Shown: positions 22,825 through 30,432 of the stretch, piece by piece
Position numbering within the stretch: position 1 is the stretch's first letter
How the letters are laid out: the number at the start of each line of letters is the position of its first letter
Source: Hyphomicrobiales bacterium
Lineage (GTDB): Bacteria; Pseudomonadota; Alphaproteobacteria; Rhizobiales; Beijerinckiaceae
Length of the DNA stretch: 34,897 nt
Assembly: GCA_028869185.1 (NCBI GenBank)
Contig: JAGWTA010000026.1
Span: forward strand, 1 to 34,897
Direction of reading: 5' to 3'
The notes under the pieces: generated by a model
Databases searched by the model: none
Seen by the model: the letters and a program-made list of their open reading frames with translations, nothing else
What the model was told of the DNA's origin: nothing
Made by a program: the position numbers and the translations under genes

Positions 22825-24776
22825 GCGCTGATCGACTCGCGCCAGGCGTTGAACATCAGAATCGGCCACAGAACCGGTTGGCCTTTCGACGCGTTTCGCA
22901 AATGTTTGCTCCAGAGATCGCGCACGACGGCGGCGTCGAAAAAGCCGTCTTCCCTCAGGCGCTTTTCGGACAAAAGCTCTTCGGCCCAAGGGCGCAACGG
23001 TCCGCGCAACCAATCGCCGATCGGCAGGCCGAAACCCTGCTTGGGCCGCTCCATCACGGCCGCCGGAACATAACGTTCGAGCACCTTGCGCAGCAGCAGC
23101 TTGCCGCGTCCTTCGGCAATTTTCATGGAAAGCGGCAGGCTCCAGGCGAAGGAAACGATGTCATGGTCGAGAAATGGCACGCGCGTTTCCAGCGACGCCG
23201 CCATGGCTGCGCGATCCACCTTGGCGAGAATGTCGTCGGGCAGATAGCCGCAAAAATCGGACACCATCATCTTGTCGAGCCAGTTGGAGTCCATCTTGTC
23301 CCACACGCCGCAGCCTGGCGCGTCAACTTGCGCCGGCGGCGTGCGCAGCGCCGCCAGCGGCGCGCCGAGCCCCGCCAGAAAACTCTCGTATAATTCGCGC
23401 TCGTCGCGCGCCGACAGGGCCCGTGCGATCTTCGGCGCAATGTCGGCGTTGAGCGCGCGCAATGGGCCCGAGCGCGCCAAGGTCATCGAACGCGGCGCTG
23501 CATCAGCGGCTGCGGCATAGAGCGTCGCCGCAACCCGCCGCAGCGGCGTCGGCGCCGATTTCAGATAGCGCCAGGTGCGTTGCGACGCGAAATAGCGCTG
23601 ATAGCCGCCGAACAATTCATCGCCCGCATCGCCCGACAATGCGACAGTCATGTGCTTGCGCACCATCGCGCATAGAACGGCCGTCGGTATTTGCGATGAA
23701 TCGGCGAAGGGCTCGCTATAGATCTGCGGCAGGCGCATGATCGTCTCGAGCGCATCGCGCGAGCTGACCTTTTCGATCGTGTGCTGGACCCCCAGATGCC
23801 GCGCCGCCGCGCTTGCATGCGCGGATTCGTCGAAAGCCGCATCGTCGAAGCCAATGGTGAAAGCATGCACGGGGCGGTTTGCCTGCGCCTGCATCAGCGC
23901 GACGATCAGCGTCGAGTCGAATCCGCCCGACAGAAACGCGCCAAGCGGCACGTCCGCGACCACGCGGTCGCGCACCGAGCGGCGCAGCAACACGTCGAGC
24001 CGATTGGCGGCCTCTTCGATATCGCCATCGAACGGCGCGTTTTGCGCCTGCGCGAAAGCCTCGGGGGCGCGCCAGTATGGTCTGGGCTCGGGCAGGCCGC
24101 GGGCGAGTTCCTCGCGCGTGACCGAGAGAAAATGCGCGGGCGGCAATTTGCGCGTTGTCGCAAAGATGGAGCGGGGCGAAGGCGCGCACAGATAACGCAA
24201 CAGCATCGCCAGCGCTTGCGGATCGACGGTGCGGTCGAAGCCTGGATAGGCCATCAGCGCGCGCAATTCAGACCCGAAAACCAGCGCGCCATTCGTCACG
24301 CCGTAGTAAAGCGGCTTCTCACCCGCACGATCGCGCGCCAGCGTGAGCCGTCGTTCGCGCCGATCCCACAGGGCGAAGGCGAACATGCCGTTGAATCGGA
24401 TGAGCGCGTCTTCGACGCCATACGCGCTGATGACGGCGAGCATGATTTCGGTGTCGGAATGGCCGCGCCAGCGCGGCGCGCGTCCCTCCTGTTCAAGCGT
24501 TTGCCGCAACGCTGCGAAATTATAGATCTCGCCGTTGAAGACGATCACATAGCGTCCATCGGCCGATTCCATCGGCTGGTGGCCGGCCGGCGAAAGATCG
24601 AGAATCGAGAGGCGGCGATGCGACAAACCGACGCCGGTGGGCGCATCGTAAAATTCGCCGTGATCGTCGGGACCGCGATGCTTGATGGCGTCGCCCATCG
24701 TCGCCAGAAGCTCCAGCGCATCGTGTGGTTGCGCAGCGCGATCATCGCTGCGCAAAAATCCGGCGATTCCGCACAT
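22821..24776 (-). CDS. asnB: Asparagine-synthase-type glutamine amidotransferase
   Basis: The protein has 651 residues. Met1 is followed directly by Cys2 (M-C-G-I-A-G-F), the N-terminal nucleophile of the class II glutaminase domain, which fixes the start at 24776. The synthetase domain has the PP-loop S-G-G-F-D-S-T at about 282-288. Later elements include S-G-D-A-G-D-E-L-F-G-G-Y and the C-terminal R-P-K-Q-G-F-G-L-P. In polysaccharide loci such proteins (WbpS-like) are thought to amidate uronic acids rather than make asparagine. With a UDP-HexNAc dehydrogenase gene diverging beside it, a role in forming a uronamide is plausible but inferred. Confidence 0.9.
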   Translation of the reverse strand: MCGIAGFLRSDDRAAQPHDALELLATMGDAIKHRGPDDHGEFYDAPTGVGLSHRRLSILDLSPAGHQPMESADGRYVIVFNGEIYNFAALRQTLEQEGRAPRWRGHSDTEIMLAVISAYGVEDALIRFNGMFAFALWDRRERRLTLARDRAGEKPLYYGVTNGALVFGSELRALMAYPGFDRTVDPQALAMLLRYLCAPSPRSIFATTRKLPPAHFLSVTREELARGLPEPRPYWRAPEAFAQAQNAPFDGDIEEAANRLDVLLRRSVRDRVVADVPLGAFLSGGFDSTLIVALMQAQANRPVHAFTIGFDDAAFDESAHASAAARHLGVQHTIEKVSSRDALETIMRLPQIYSEPFADSSQIPTAVLCAMVRKHMTVALSGDAGDELFGGYQRYFASQRTWRYLKSAPTPLRRVAATLYAAAADAAPRSMTLARSGPLRALNADIAPKIARALSARDERELYESFLAGLGAPLAALRTPPAQVDAPGCGVWDKMDSNWLDKMMVSDFCGYLPDDILAKVDRAAMAASLETRVPFLDHDIVSFAWSLPLSMKIAEGRGKLLLRKVLERYVPAAVMERPKQGFGLPIGDWLRGPLRPWAEELLSEKRLREDGFFDAAVVRDLWSKHLRNASKGQPVLWPILMFNAWRESISA

Positions 24777-24949
24777 GCTCCCTCTTGTCCACGCGCTCGC
24801 TCGCCGCCCAAGGCGTCGCAATCGCCGTTGCCCGGCGACATCCATAAGCCGAATCAGCATGATCCGCTACGGTCGCGCGCCGGGGCTTCGCCTTGTTTTG
24901 CACCATGACCTACTGTAAACCGCGTTGATTTTCAAAGAGGCTCCGCTGA

Positions 24950-26245
24950 ATGGCCGAAACCGCACCGACCGGACGTAAAATCGCTGTCATTGGACTTGGC
25001 TATGTGGGGCTGCCGGTCGCGGTCGCCTTCGCCGCCAGCGGCGCGCGGACCATCGGCTTCGACATTGATCAGAAGCGCATTGCCGAATTGCAGGCCGGGC
25101 GCGATCGCACCAACGAGATCGAGCCGCATGAACTGGCCGCCGCGCCGGTGCATTACACGTCGAACGCCGCCGAACTGGCCACGGCGGACTTTTTCATCGT
25201 CACCGTGCCGACGCCGGTGGACAACGCGCGCCGTCCCGACATGTCGATGGTTCTGGCGGCGTCCCGCACCGTCGCGGGCGCGCTGCGGCCGGGCGCAATC
25301 GTCGTCTATGAGTCGACGGTGTATCCCGGCGCGACGGAAGAAGATTGCGTGCCCGTGCTGGAGAAAGTTTCAGGGCTGAAATGCGGCCGCGATTTTCATG
25401 TCGGCTACAGCCCCGAGCGCATCAACCCCGGCGACAAAACCCATCGCTTTGAAACAATTCGTAAAATCGTTTCCGGCCAAGATGCGTCGACACTCGATGT
25501 CGTCGCTTCCGTCTACGGCTCGGTGGTCAAGGCGGGCGTCTATCGCGCATCGGCGATCAAGGTCGCGGAAGCTGCGAAGGTGATCGAAAACACGCAGCGC
25601 GACATCAACATCGCCTTCATGAACGAATTGTCCGCCGTATTTCAGTTGCTTGGCATAGACACGGCCGACGTTTTGGCCGCCGCCGGAACGAAATGGAACT
25701 TTCTGCCCTTCACGCCGGGCCTCGTCGGCGGTCATTGCATCGGCGTCGATCCCTATTACCTGACGCATCGGGCCGAAGTTGCCGGCTTTCATCCGCAGAT
25801 GATTCTGTCCGGCCGGCGCATCAACGATGGCGTTGGCCCGCGCGTGGCGCTCGAATGCCTGCGCATGCTGGCGCGACAGGGCGCGCCGACGCGCGTCGTC
25901 ACGGTTCTGGGCATGACGTTCAAGGAAAACGTGCCCGACATTCGGAACTCCCGCGTCATCGACATCATCGAGACATTGAAGGATCACGCCGTCGACGTGC
26001 AGGTCGCCGATCCCCTGGCCGATGACCGCGAAGTCGAGCACGAATATGGATTGACGCTCACCCCGCTCGACAGGCTTGCGCCGGCCGACGCCGTCATTCT
26101 GGCCGTGCCGCACGAGCAATATAAGACACAGGGCTGGACTCTGGTTTCGCGGCTCCTCAAACCGACGGGCGCGGTCGTTCTCGATGTCCGCGGCGCGCTC
26201 GACCGGGAAACGAGGCCCGAGAAAATCGCGCTCTGGCGGTTGTGA
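24950..26245 (+). CDS. tviB: UDP-N-acetylhexosamine 6-dehydrogenase, TviB/WbpA type
   Basis: The protein has 431 residues. The NAD-binding start is I-G-L-G-Y-V-G-L-P-V, the central domain has Y-S-P-E-R-I-N-P-G-D-K, and the catalytic Cys263 lies in G-L-V-G-G-H-C-I-G-V-D-P-Y-Y-L. The ending G-x-T-F-K-E-N-V-P-D-I-R-N-S-R fits. The N-P-G-D-K and I-E-N-T-Q-R-D segments are those of TviB (Vi antigen) and WbpA rather than UDP-glucose dehydrogenase. It makes UDP-N-acetylhexosaminuronic acid by two NAD-dependent oxidations. It diverges from asnB across a 173-bp gap in which I see no strong promoter. GAGG precedes the ATG. Confidence 0.92.
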   Translation: MAETAPTGRKIAVIGLGYVGLPVAVAFAASGARTIGFDIDQKRIAELQAGRDRTNEIEPHELAAAPVHYTSNAAELATADFFIVTVPTPVDNARRPDMSMVLAASRTVAGALRPGAIVVYESTVYPGATEEDCVPVLEKVSGLKCGRDFHVGYSPERINPGDKTHRFETIRKIVSGQDASTLDVVASVYGSVVKAGVYRASAIKVAEAAKVIENTQRDINIAFMNELSAVFQLLGIDTADVLAAAGTKWNFLPFTPGLVGGHCIGVDPYYLTHRAEVAGFHPQMILSGRRINDGVGPRVALECLRMLARQGAPTRVVTVLGMTFKENVPDIRNSRVIDIIETLKDHAVDVQVADPLADDREVEHEYGLTLTPLDRLAPADAVILAVPHEQYKTQGWTLVSRLLKPTGAVVLDVRGALDRETRPEKIALWRL

Positions 26246-26313
26246 ACACGCGTCGGGCGCAATCATGGGCTGTGCAGCCTCGCGGGATGCGTGCGGTGAA
26301 GCAGGATGCGCGA

Positions 26314-26742
26314 ATGTCGAGAATGCGCTTGTTTTCGGCGGCGATCGGACTGTTCTGCGCGGCCTGTGCGTCCGAGCGCCTCGTCCAGCCGCCGGAAGAC
26401 GGAGGCGGCAATCTTCGCGCCTATCTTGCCGAGGTCGATCGACTCAATGCGCAAGGCGCGAGCAAACGAATCGAGGGCGCTTGCGTCTCGGCCTGCACGG
26501 CCTATCTCGGCGTGCGCAAGGTTTGTCTGGCGCGCACCGCGGAACTCTGGTTTCACGCCGCACATCTGCCTGGAGGGGGGCCGGATGCAGCCGGTTCTCT
26601 GGAATTGCTTGCGCGCTATCCCGAGCCTGTGCGCCAGTGGGCGATACAGACAAAAGCGCTCGAATCCGTGAGCTTTGAAGACGATCACCGTCTTGTCGCC
26701 ACGCAATTGGCGCAAATGGGCGTCCCACTCTGCAATCCATAG
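26314..26742 (+). CDS. Putative lipoprotein with ClpP/crotonase-like fold
   Basis: The protein has 142 residues. It starts M-S-R-M-R-L-F with a hydrophobic stretch to F-C-A-A-C, a lipoprotein signal whose -3 residue is Cys instead of Leu. The body resembles the periplasmic family typified by COG3904: G-G-N-L-R-A-Y-L near the start, A-C-V-S-A-C-T carrying a candidate nucleophilic Ser, and W-F-H-A-A 22 residues later carrying a candidate His. Spacing and order resemble the Ser-His pair of ClpP. An Asp partner is not obvious. It sits between tviB and the 4,6-dehydratase gene. The start at 26314 is chosen for the signal peptide; the frame extends 72 bases upstream. Confidence 0.6.
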   Translation: MSRMRLFSAAIGLFCAACASERLVQPPEDGGGNLRAYLAEVDRLNAQGASKRIEGACVSACTAYLGVRKVCLARTAELWFHAAHLPGGGPDAAGSLELLARYPEPVRQWAIQTKALESVSFEDDHRLVATQLAQMGVPLCNP

Positions 26743-26757
26743 CGCTACCGTGTTGCT

Positions 26758-26773
26758 TCAATTGTGAATTAAC
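26758..26773 (+). promoter_or_regulatory. CtrA-like site in the upstream region of the 4,6-dehydratase gene
   Basis: TCAA-N7-TTAAC matches the CtrA consensus with one mismatch. The 12 bases GTGAATTAACGG (26764-26775) recur exactly at 29625-29636, before the export lipoprotein gene, where the left half-site is absent. A TTGACG -35-like hexamer lies at 26793-26798 without a good -10. Confidence 0.3.
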
Positions 26774-26899
26774 GGTAGGTGAGGGGCAGCGATTGACGGT
26801 GCTATCGTATTTTAGACGTGTTTCCACTGTCTGGCCGACAAAGGCCGGTCGTTGGTCCGAACCAGTACAATCCGGGCAACCTTGCAGGCGCCGTCAGGA

Positions 26900-28873
26900 A
26901 TGATCCGATCTTTTTCGACTTATGCATTTCAGCTGGACCGGCCGATCAAGCTGGTGATTCTGATGCTCGCCGACGCCATCGCGCTGTTTGCGGCTTTCGG
27001 CATCGCCATGTCGCTGCGTCTCGACGGCCTGTCGGTGATGAAAGTGTCGTCGAACTGGGACACGATCCAGATTGCCGCGCCGCTCACCTTGATCGCTTTC
27101 TTTGCGCTCGGCCTTTATCGCGTCGTCGTCCGTTTCATCGCCGCTTCCGCGCTGCGACCGATTTTCCTGGGCGTGCTGTTCGCATCGGCGATTCTTTACC
27201 CCGTCGCCTGGTTGTTTCACCTCTTTCTGCCGCGCTCTGTGCCGCTGATCTTTCTGCCGATCGCCTTTCTCGCGATTGCGGGCCTGCGTTTCTTCGTCAG
27301 CGTTGTCCATCGGCAGAGCAATTATCGCAGCAAGAAGCGTGTCATCATCTATGGCGCGGGCGCGTCGGGGCGTCAGCTCTATCTCTCGCTGATGCATGGC
27401 CCCGAATATGATCCGATCGCCTTCGTCGACGATGCGACCGAACTGCAGGGCCGCGAGATTGGCGGCTTTACTGTCTACTCGCCGGATTTTCTCGAAAAGC
27501 TCGTGCTCGAAAACGAAATCGAGGCGGTGCTGCTGGCTATTCCTAGCGCGACGCGCGCGGAGCGGCGCGCCATTCTCGACCGGCTCGAACCGCTGAAGGT
27601 GCGCGTCCAGACGATTCCCGGAATCACCGACATCGTCTCCGGGCGCGCCAGCGTCAGCGCCGTGCGCAACGTCGCCATCGAGGATCTGCTCGGACGCGAT
27701 CCGGTTCCTCCGGACGAAAAGCTCATGGACGCCAACATCGCCGGCAAGGCCGTGCTGGTGACGGGCGCCGGCGGATCGATCGGCAGCGAATTGTGCCGGC
27801 AAATCTTGCGGCAGGGCCCAACGACGCTGGTCCTGTTCGAGCTTTCGGAATTTGCGCTCTACAGCATCCATCAGGAGCTTGTGGACATGGCGCGCACGGA
27901 GCGTCTTGCGGCGGACATCGTTCCCTTGCTTGGCTCCGTGCAGAACGGCCCGAAACTGGAAGACGCGTTGCGCCGGTACGATATTGCGACCGTCTATCAC
28001 GCTGCCGCGTACAAGCATGTGCCGATGGTCGAGCACAATGTCGTCGAAGGCGTAAGGAACAATGTCTTCGGAACGCTTGCCGTCGCGCGCGCCGCGGTCG
28101 CGGCCAATGTGAGCGCCTTCATCCTTATTTCGACCGACAAGGCCGTGCGCCCGACCAATGTGATGGGCGCGTCCAAGCGCATGGCCGAACTCGTCTGCCA
28201 GGCGTTTGCGCACAGTCAGGGCGGTACGATTTTTTCGATGGTGCGGTTCGGCAATGTGCTGGGCTCGTCGGGCTCGGTCATTCCGCTGTTCCGCCGGCAG
28301 ATCGAAATGGGCGGCCCGATCACGGTCACACATCGAGAGATCACGCGTTACTTCATGCTGATCCCGGAAGCGGCGCAACTCGTGATTCAGGCCGGCGCAA
28401 TGGCGCGCGGCGGCGATGTCTATGTGCTCGACATGGGCGAGCCGGTGAAGATCGTCGATCTCGCCGAGCGCATGGCGCGCCTGAGCGGCCTGACGCCAGT
28501 GGTGGTCGATTCGGCGGCCGAGGCGCCGACCGGACGGCGGGACGATATCGAAATCGTCTTCTCCAAATTGCGTCCGGGCGAAAAACTCTATGAGGAACTG
28601 CTCATTGGCGAGAATGCCGCCAAGACGACGCATCCGCGCATCCTGACCGCGACCGAATCGTCGCTGGACTGGAACGCGCTCGCTCCGCTGATCGAACGGC
28701 TGCGGCTGGCCTGCGAGGAAGAAAATATCCCGGGGATCATCGCGTTGTTCCGCGAGGCGCCGATCGGCTTCTTCCCGGACGAAAACATTGTCGATCTGCT
28801 CTGGACCAAAATGGACGGCGCGCCGCGCGCGCAGGGCGCGCCGCTGCGCGTCGCCGACGGCAGATCGGGCTGA
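26900..28873 (+). CDS. Membrane UDP-sugar 4,6-dehydratase, WbpM/PglF type
   Basis: The protein has 657 residues. The N-terminal region has four transmembrane helices (about 16-38, 55-73, 82-105, 110-130), followed by a first Rossmann-like domain (I-Y-G-A-G-A-S-G-R) and the catalytic SDR domain from about 280 (V-T-G-A-G-G-S-I-G-S-E). The active site reads S-T-D-K-A-V-R-P-T-N-V-M-G-A-S-K with Met422 and Lys426, i.e. Met at the usual Tyr position, as in WbpM and PglF. These dehydrate UDP-GlcNAc to the 4-keto-6-deoxy sugar that leads to QuiNAc, FucNAc or bacillosamine. The start at 26900 is preferred; a TTG at 26852 would add 16 residues. Its stop overlaps the next ATG (TGATG). Confidence 0.92.
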   Translation: MIRSFSTYAFQLDRPIKLVILMLADAIALFAAFGIAMSLRLDGLSVMKVSSNWDTIQIAAPLTLIAFFALGLYRVVVRFIAASALRPIFLGVLFASAILYPVAWLFHLFLPRSVPLIFLPIAFLAIAGLRFFVSVVHRQSNYRSKKRVIIYGAGASGRQLYLSLMHGPEYDPIAFVDDATELQGREIGGFTVYSPDFLEKLVLENEIEAVLLAIPSATRAERRAILDRLEPLKVRVQTIPGITDIVSGRASVSAVRNVAIEDLLGRDPVPPDEKLMDANIAGKAVLVTGAGGSIGSELCRQILRQGPTTLVLFELSEFALYSIHQELVDMARTERLAADIVPLLGSVQNGPKLEDALRRYDIATVYHAAAYKHVPMVEHNVVEGVRNNVFGTLAVARAAVAANVSAFILISTDKAVRPTNVMGASKRMAELVCQAFAHSQGGTIFSMVRFGNVLGSSGSVIPLFRRQIEMGGPITVTHREITRYFMLIPEAAQLVIQAGAMARGGDVYVLDMGEPVKIVDLAERMARLSGLTPVVVDSAAEAPTGRRDDIEIVFSKLRPGEKLYEELLIGENAAKTTHPRILTATESSLDWNALAPLIERLRLACEEENIPGIIALFREAPIGFFPDENIVDLLWTKMDGAPRAQGAPLRVADGRSG

Positions 28874-29496
28874 TGAAGTTCTTCCTCAAACGGACGATCG
28901 ACATTGTCGGCGCGGGCGCCGGTTTGCTGGTCTTCGCCCCGGCCATGGCGGTCGTCGCCATCCTCGTGCGGTTCAACATGGGCTCGCCGGTGTTGTTCCG
29001 GCAGCAGCGTCCGGGCCTTGGCGGCAAGCCCTTCACGCTGGTGAAATTCCGCACGATGAACGACGCGCGCGACCCGGCAGGCGCGCTGCGCCCCGACGCC
29101 GAACGGCTGACGGCGCTCGGCCGCTTCATGCGGTCGACGACGCTCGACGAATTGCCCGAATTATGGAACGTGCTCAAGGGCGAGATGTCGCTGGTGGGGC
29201 CACGGCCGCTGTTGATGCGCTATCTCGACCGCTACACGCCGGAGGAGCGGCGCCGGCAGGACGTGCGGCCAGGCTTGACCGGCTGGGCGCAGGTCAACGG
29301 GCGCAACGCGATTGACTGGCCTCAGAAATTTGCTCTCGATGTCTGGTATGTCGACAACTGGACCGTCCCCCTCGACCTCAAGATCATCGCGATGACGATT
29401 TTGAAGGTGGCGACGCGCTCGGGCATCAGCGCGGAAGGGGAGGCGACAATGCCCGAATTCGGTCTGGACAGGGTAAAACCGCCGGGGCGGCCATAG
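28873..29496 (+). CDS. Phosphoglycosyl transferase, short PglC/WcaJ-core type
   Basis: The protein has 207 residues: one re-entrant N-terminal hydrophobic helix (about 8-33) and the minimal catalytic domain. Motifs are F-R-Q-Q-R-P-G-L, L-V-K-F-R-T-M, the D-E dyad in T-L-D-E-L-P-E-L, S-L-V-G-P-R-P-L and R-P-G-L-T-G-W-A-Q-V-N-G-R. It transfers a sugar 1-phosphate from a UDP-sugar to undecaprenyl phosphate. Translational coupling to the 4,6-dehydratase suggests that its substrate is the 6-deoxy-HexNAc made by that pathway. A dyad-symmetric element follows in the 181-bp gap before the export gene. Confidence 0.92.
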   Translation: MKFFLKRTIDIVGAGAGLLVFAPAMAVVAILVRFNMGSPVLFRQQRPGLGGKPFTLVKFRTMNDARDPAGALRPDAERLTALGRFMRSTTLDELPELWNVLKGEMSLVGPRPLLMRYLDRYTPEERRRQDVRPGLTGWAQVNGRNAIDWPQKFALDVWYVDNWTVPLDLKIIAMTILKVATRSGISAEGEATMPEFGLDRVKPPGRP

Positions 29497-29544
29497 CGTC
29501 ACATTTTGGCCACTGGTTCGGGCAATGACCCGGCGGGGGAATCG

Positions 29545-29576
29545 GCGCAAAACCGGGTGTTTGATTGGTTTTGCGC
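29545..29576. other. Perfect 10-bp inverted repeat before the export operon
   Basis: GCGCAAAACC (29545-29554) and GGTTTTGCGC (29567-29576) are exact inverted copies with centres 22 bp apart, two helical turns. It could be a dimeric regulator's operator, or as RNA a ten-pair hairpin ending the sugar-transferase transcript. No T-run follows. Confidence 0.55.
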
Positions 29577-29677
29577 GCTCAATGTGGAATATTGGCGGCG
29601 TCGTCGGCGATTCCGTCCAGTGTGGTGAATTAACGGACGAAGCCCGCCAGGTTCGGGGCGTCGATCAGGAGAACGGC

Positions 29678-30403
29678 ATGCGAAACGCGCGCGGGGCGCC
29701 CTGGATGTTGCGTCTGGCCTTGGCGGGCGTTGCCGCTCTCATGCTGGCCGCCTGCGCTGCGGGCGATCTGGCCGGCAGCGGCGGATCCGGCAAAAGCCTG
29801 CCCGAACCCGACAGCGTCAAGGCGAGTTCGAATTATTCCCAGACGGAATATCGCATCGCCGCCAGCGACGTGCTCGATGTGAACGTCTATCAGTTCGACA
29901 AGCTGAGCCGGGTCGTTCAGGTCGACGGCAATGGCACGATCTCGCTGCCGCTGATCGGCGCTGTGCGCGCCGCTGGCAGGACGACGCCAGAGCTCGAGGC
30001 GGACATCGCGCGACGCCTCGGCGCGCGCTATCTGCAAAATCCGCAGGTGTCGGTGTTCGTCAAGGAATCGGTTGGTCGTCAAATCACTGTCGATGGCGCG
30101 GTGAAAAAGCCGGGCGTCTATGTGCTGAAGGGGCGCACCACGCTCGTGCAGGCCGTCGCGCTCGGCGAAGGGCTGAACGACGTCGGCGATTCCAGCTCCG
30201 TCACATTGACGCGCACCGTCAACGGGCAGCGCGTTTCGGCCGTTTATGATATCGGACGCATTCACGCGGGCGGCGGCGATGATCCGCAGGTCTACGGCGG
30301 CGACGCAATTTTCGTTGGCGAGTCGGCGGCGCGACACGGATTGCAGGTGTTGAAGTCGACAGTGCCTGCGGCTGTTGGCGTAGGCACGCGCGCCATTCCG
30401 TAA
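29678..30403 (+). CDS. Polysaccharide export outer-membrane lipoprotein, GumB-like
   Basis: The protein has 241 residues. The signal ends in L-A-A-C with lipidated Cys26. A polysaccharide-export domain follows (Y-R-I-A-A-S-D-V-L-D-V-N-V-Y, then I-S-L-P-L-I-G-A-V), with one SLBB-like domain (I-T-V-D-G-A-V-K-K-P-G-V-Y-V-L-K-G). It lacks the extra SLBB repeat and the C-terminal transmembrane helix of Wza (about 380 residues), so it resembles GumB-type short proteins. It likely forms the periplasmic/outer-membrane part of the exit channel with the Wzc-like protein encoded 29 bases later. The start at 29678 has AGGAG and gives a clean signal peptide. Confidence 0.92.
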   Translation: MRNARGAPWMLRLALAGVAALMLAACAAGDLAGSGGSGKSLPEPDSVKASSNYSQTEYRIAASDVLDVNVYQFDKLSRVVQVDGNGTISLPLIGAVRAAGRTTPELEADIARRLGARYLQNPQVSVFVKESVGRQITVDGAVKKPGVYVLKGRTTLVQAVALGEGLNDVGDSSSVTLTRTVNGQRVSAVYDIGRIHAGGGDDPQVYGGDAIFVGESAARHGLQVLKSTVPAAVGVGTRAIP

Positions 30404-30432
30404 AAGTTTTTTCGTAGGAAGGGTTCGAAAAA

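Noticed and set aside
24893-24921. Possible promoter TTGTTT-17-TAAACC before tviB
   Set aside because: The -10 matches only three of six positions, too weak to list as a feature.
26894-28633. A 579-codon minus-strand open frame opposite the 4,6-dehydratase gene
   Set aside because: His/Arg/Asp-rich shadow of a gene with clear catalytic motifs on the other strand.
29571-29592. Possible promoter formed by TTGCGC or TTGATT and GAATAT before the export lipoprotein gene
   Set aside because: The spacers are 10 or 20 bases, outside the working range for sigma-70.
29625-29636. Second CtrA site before the export genes
   Set aside because: Only the right half TTAAC is present; the bases at the left half position (AGTG) do not fit.
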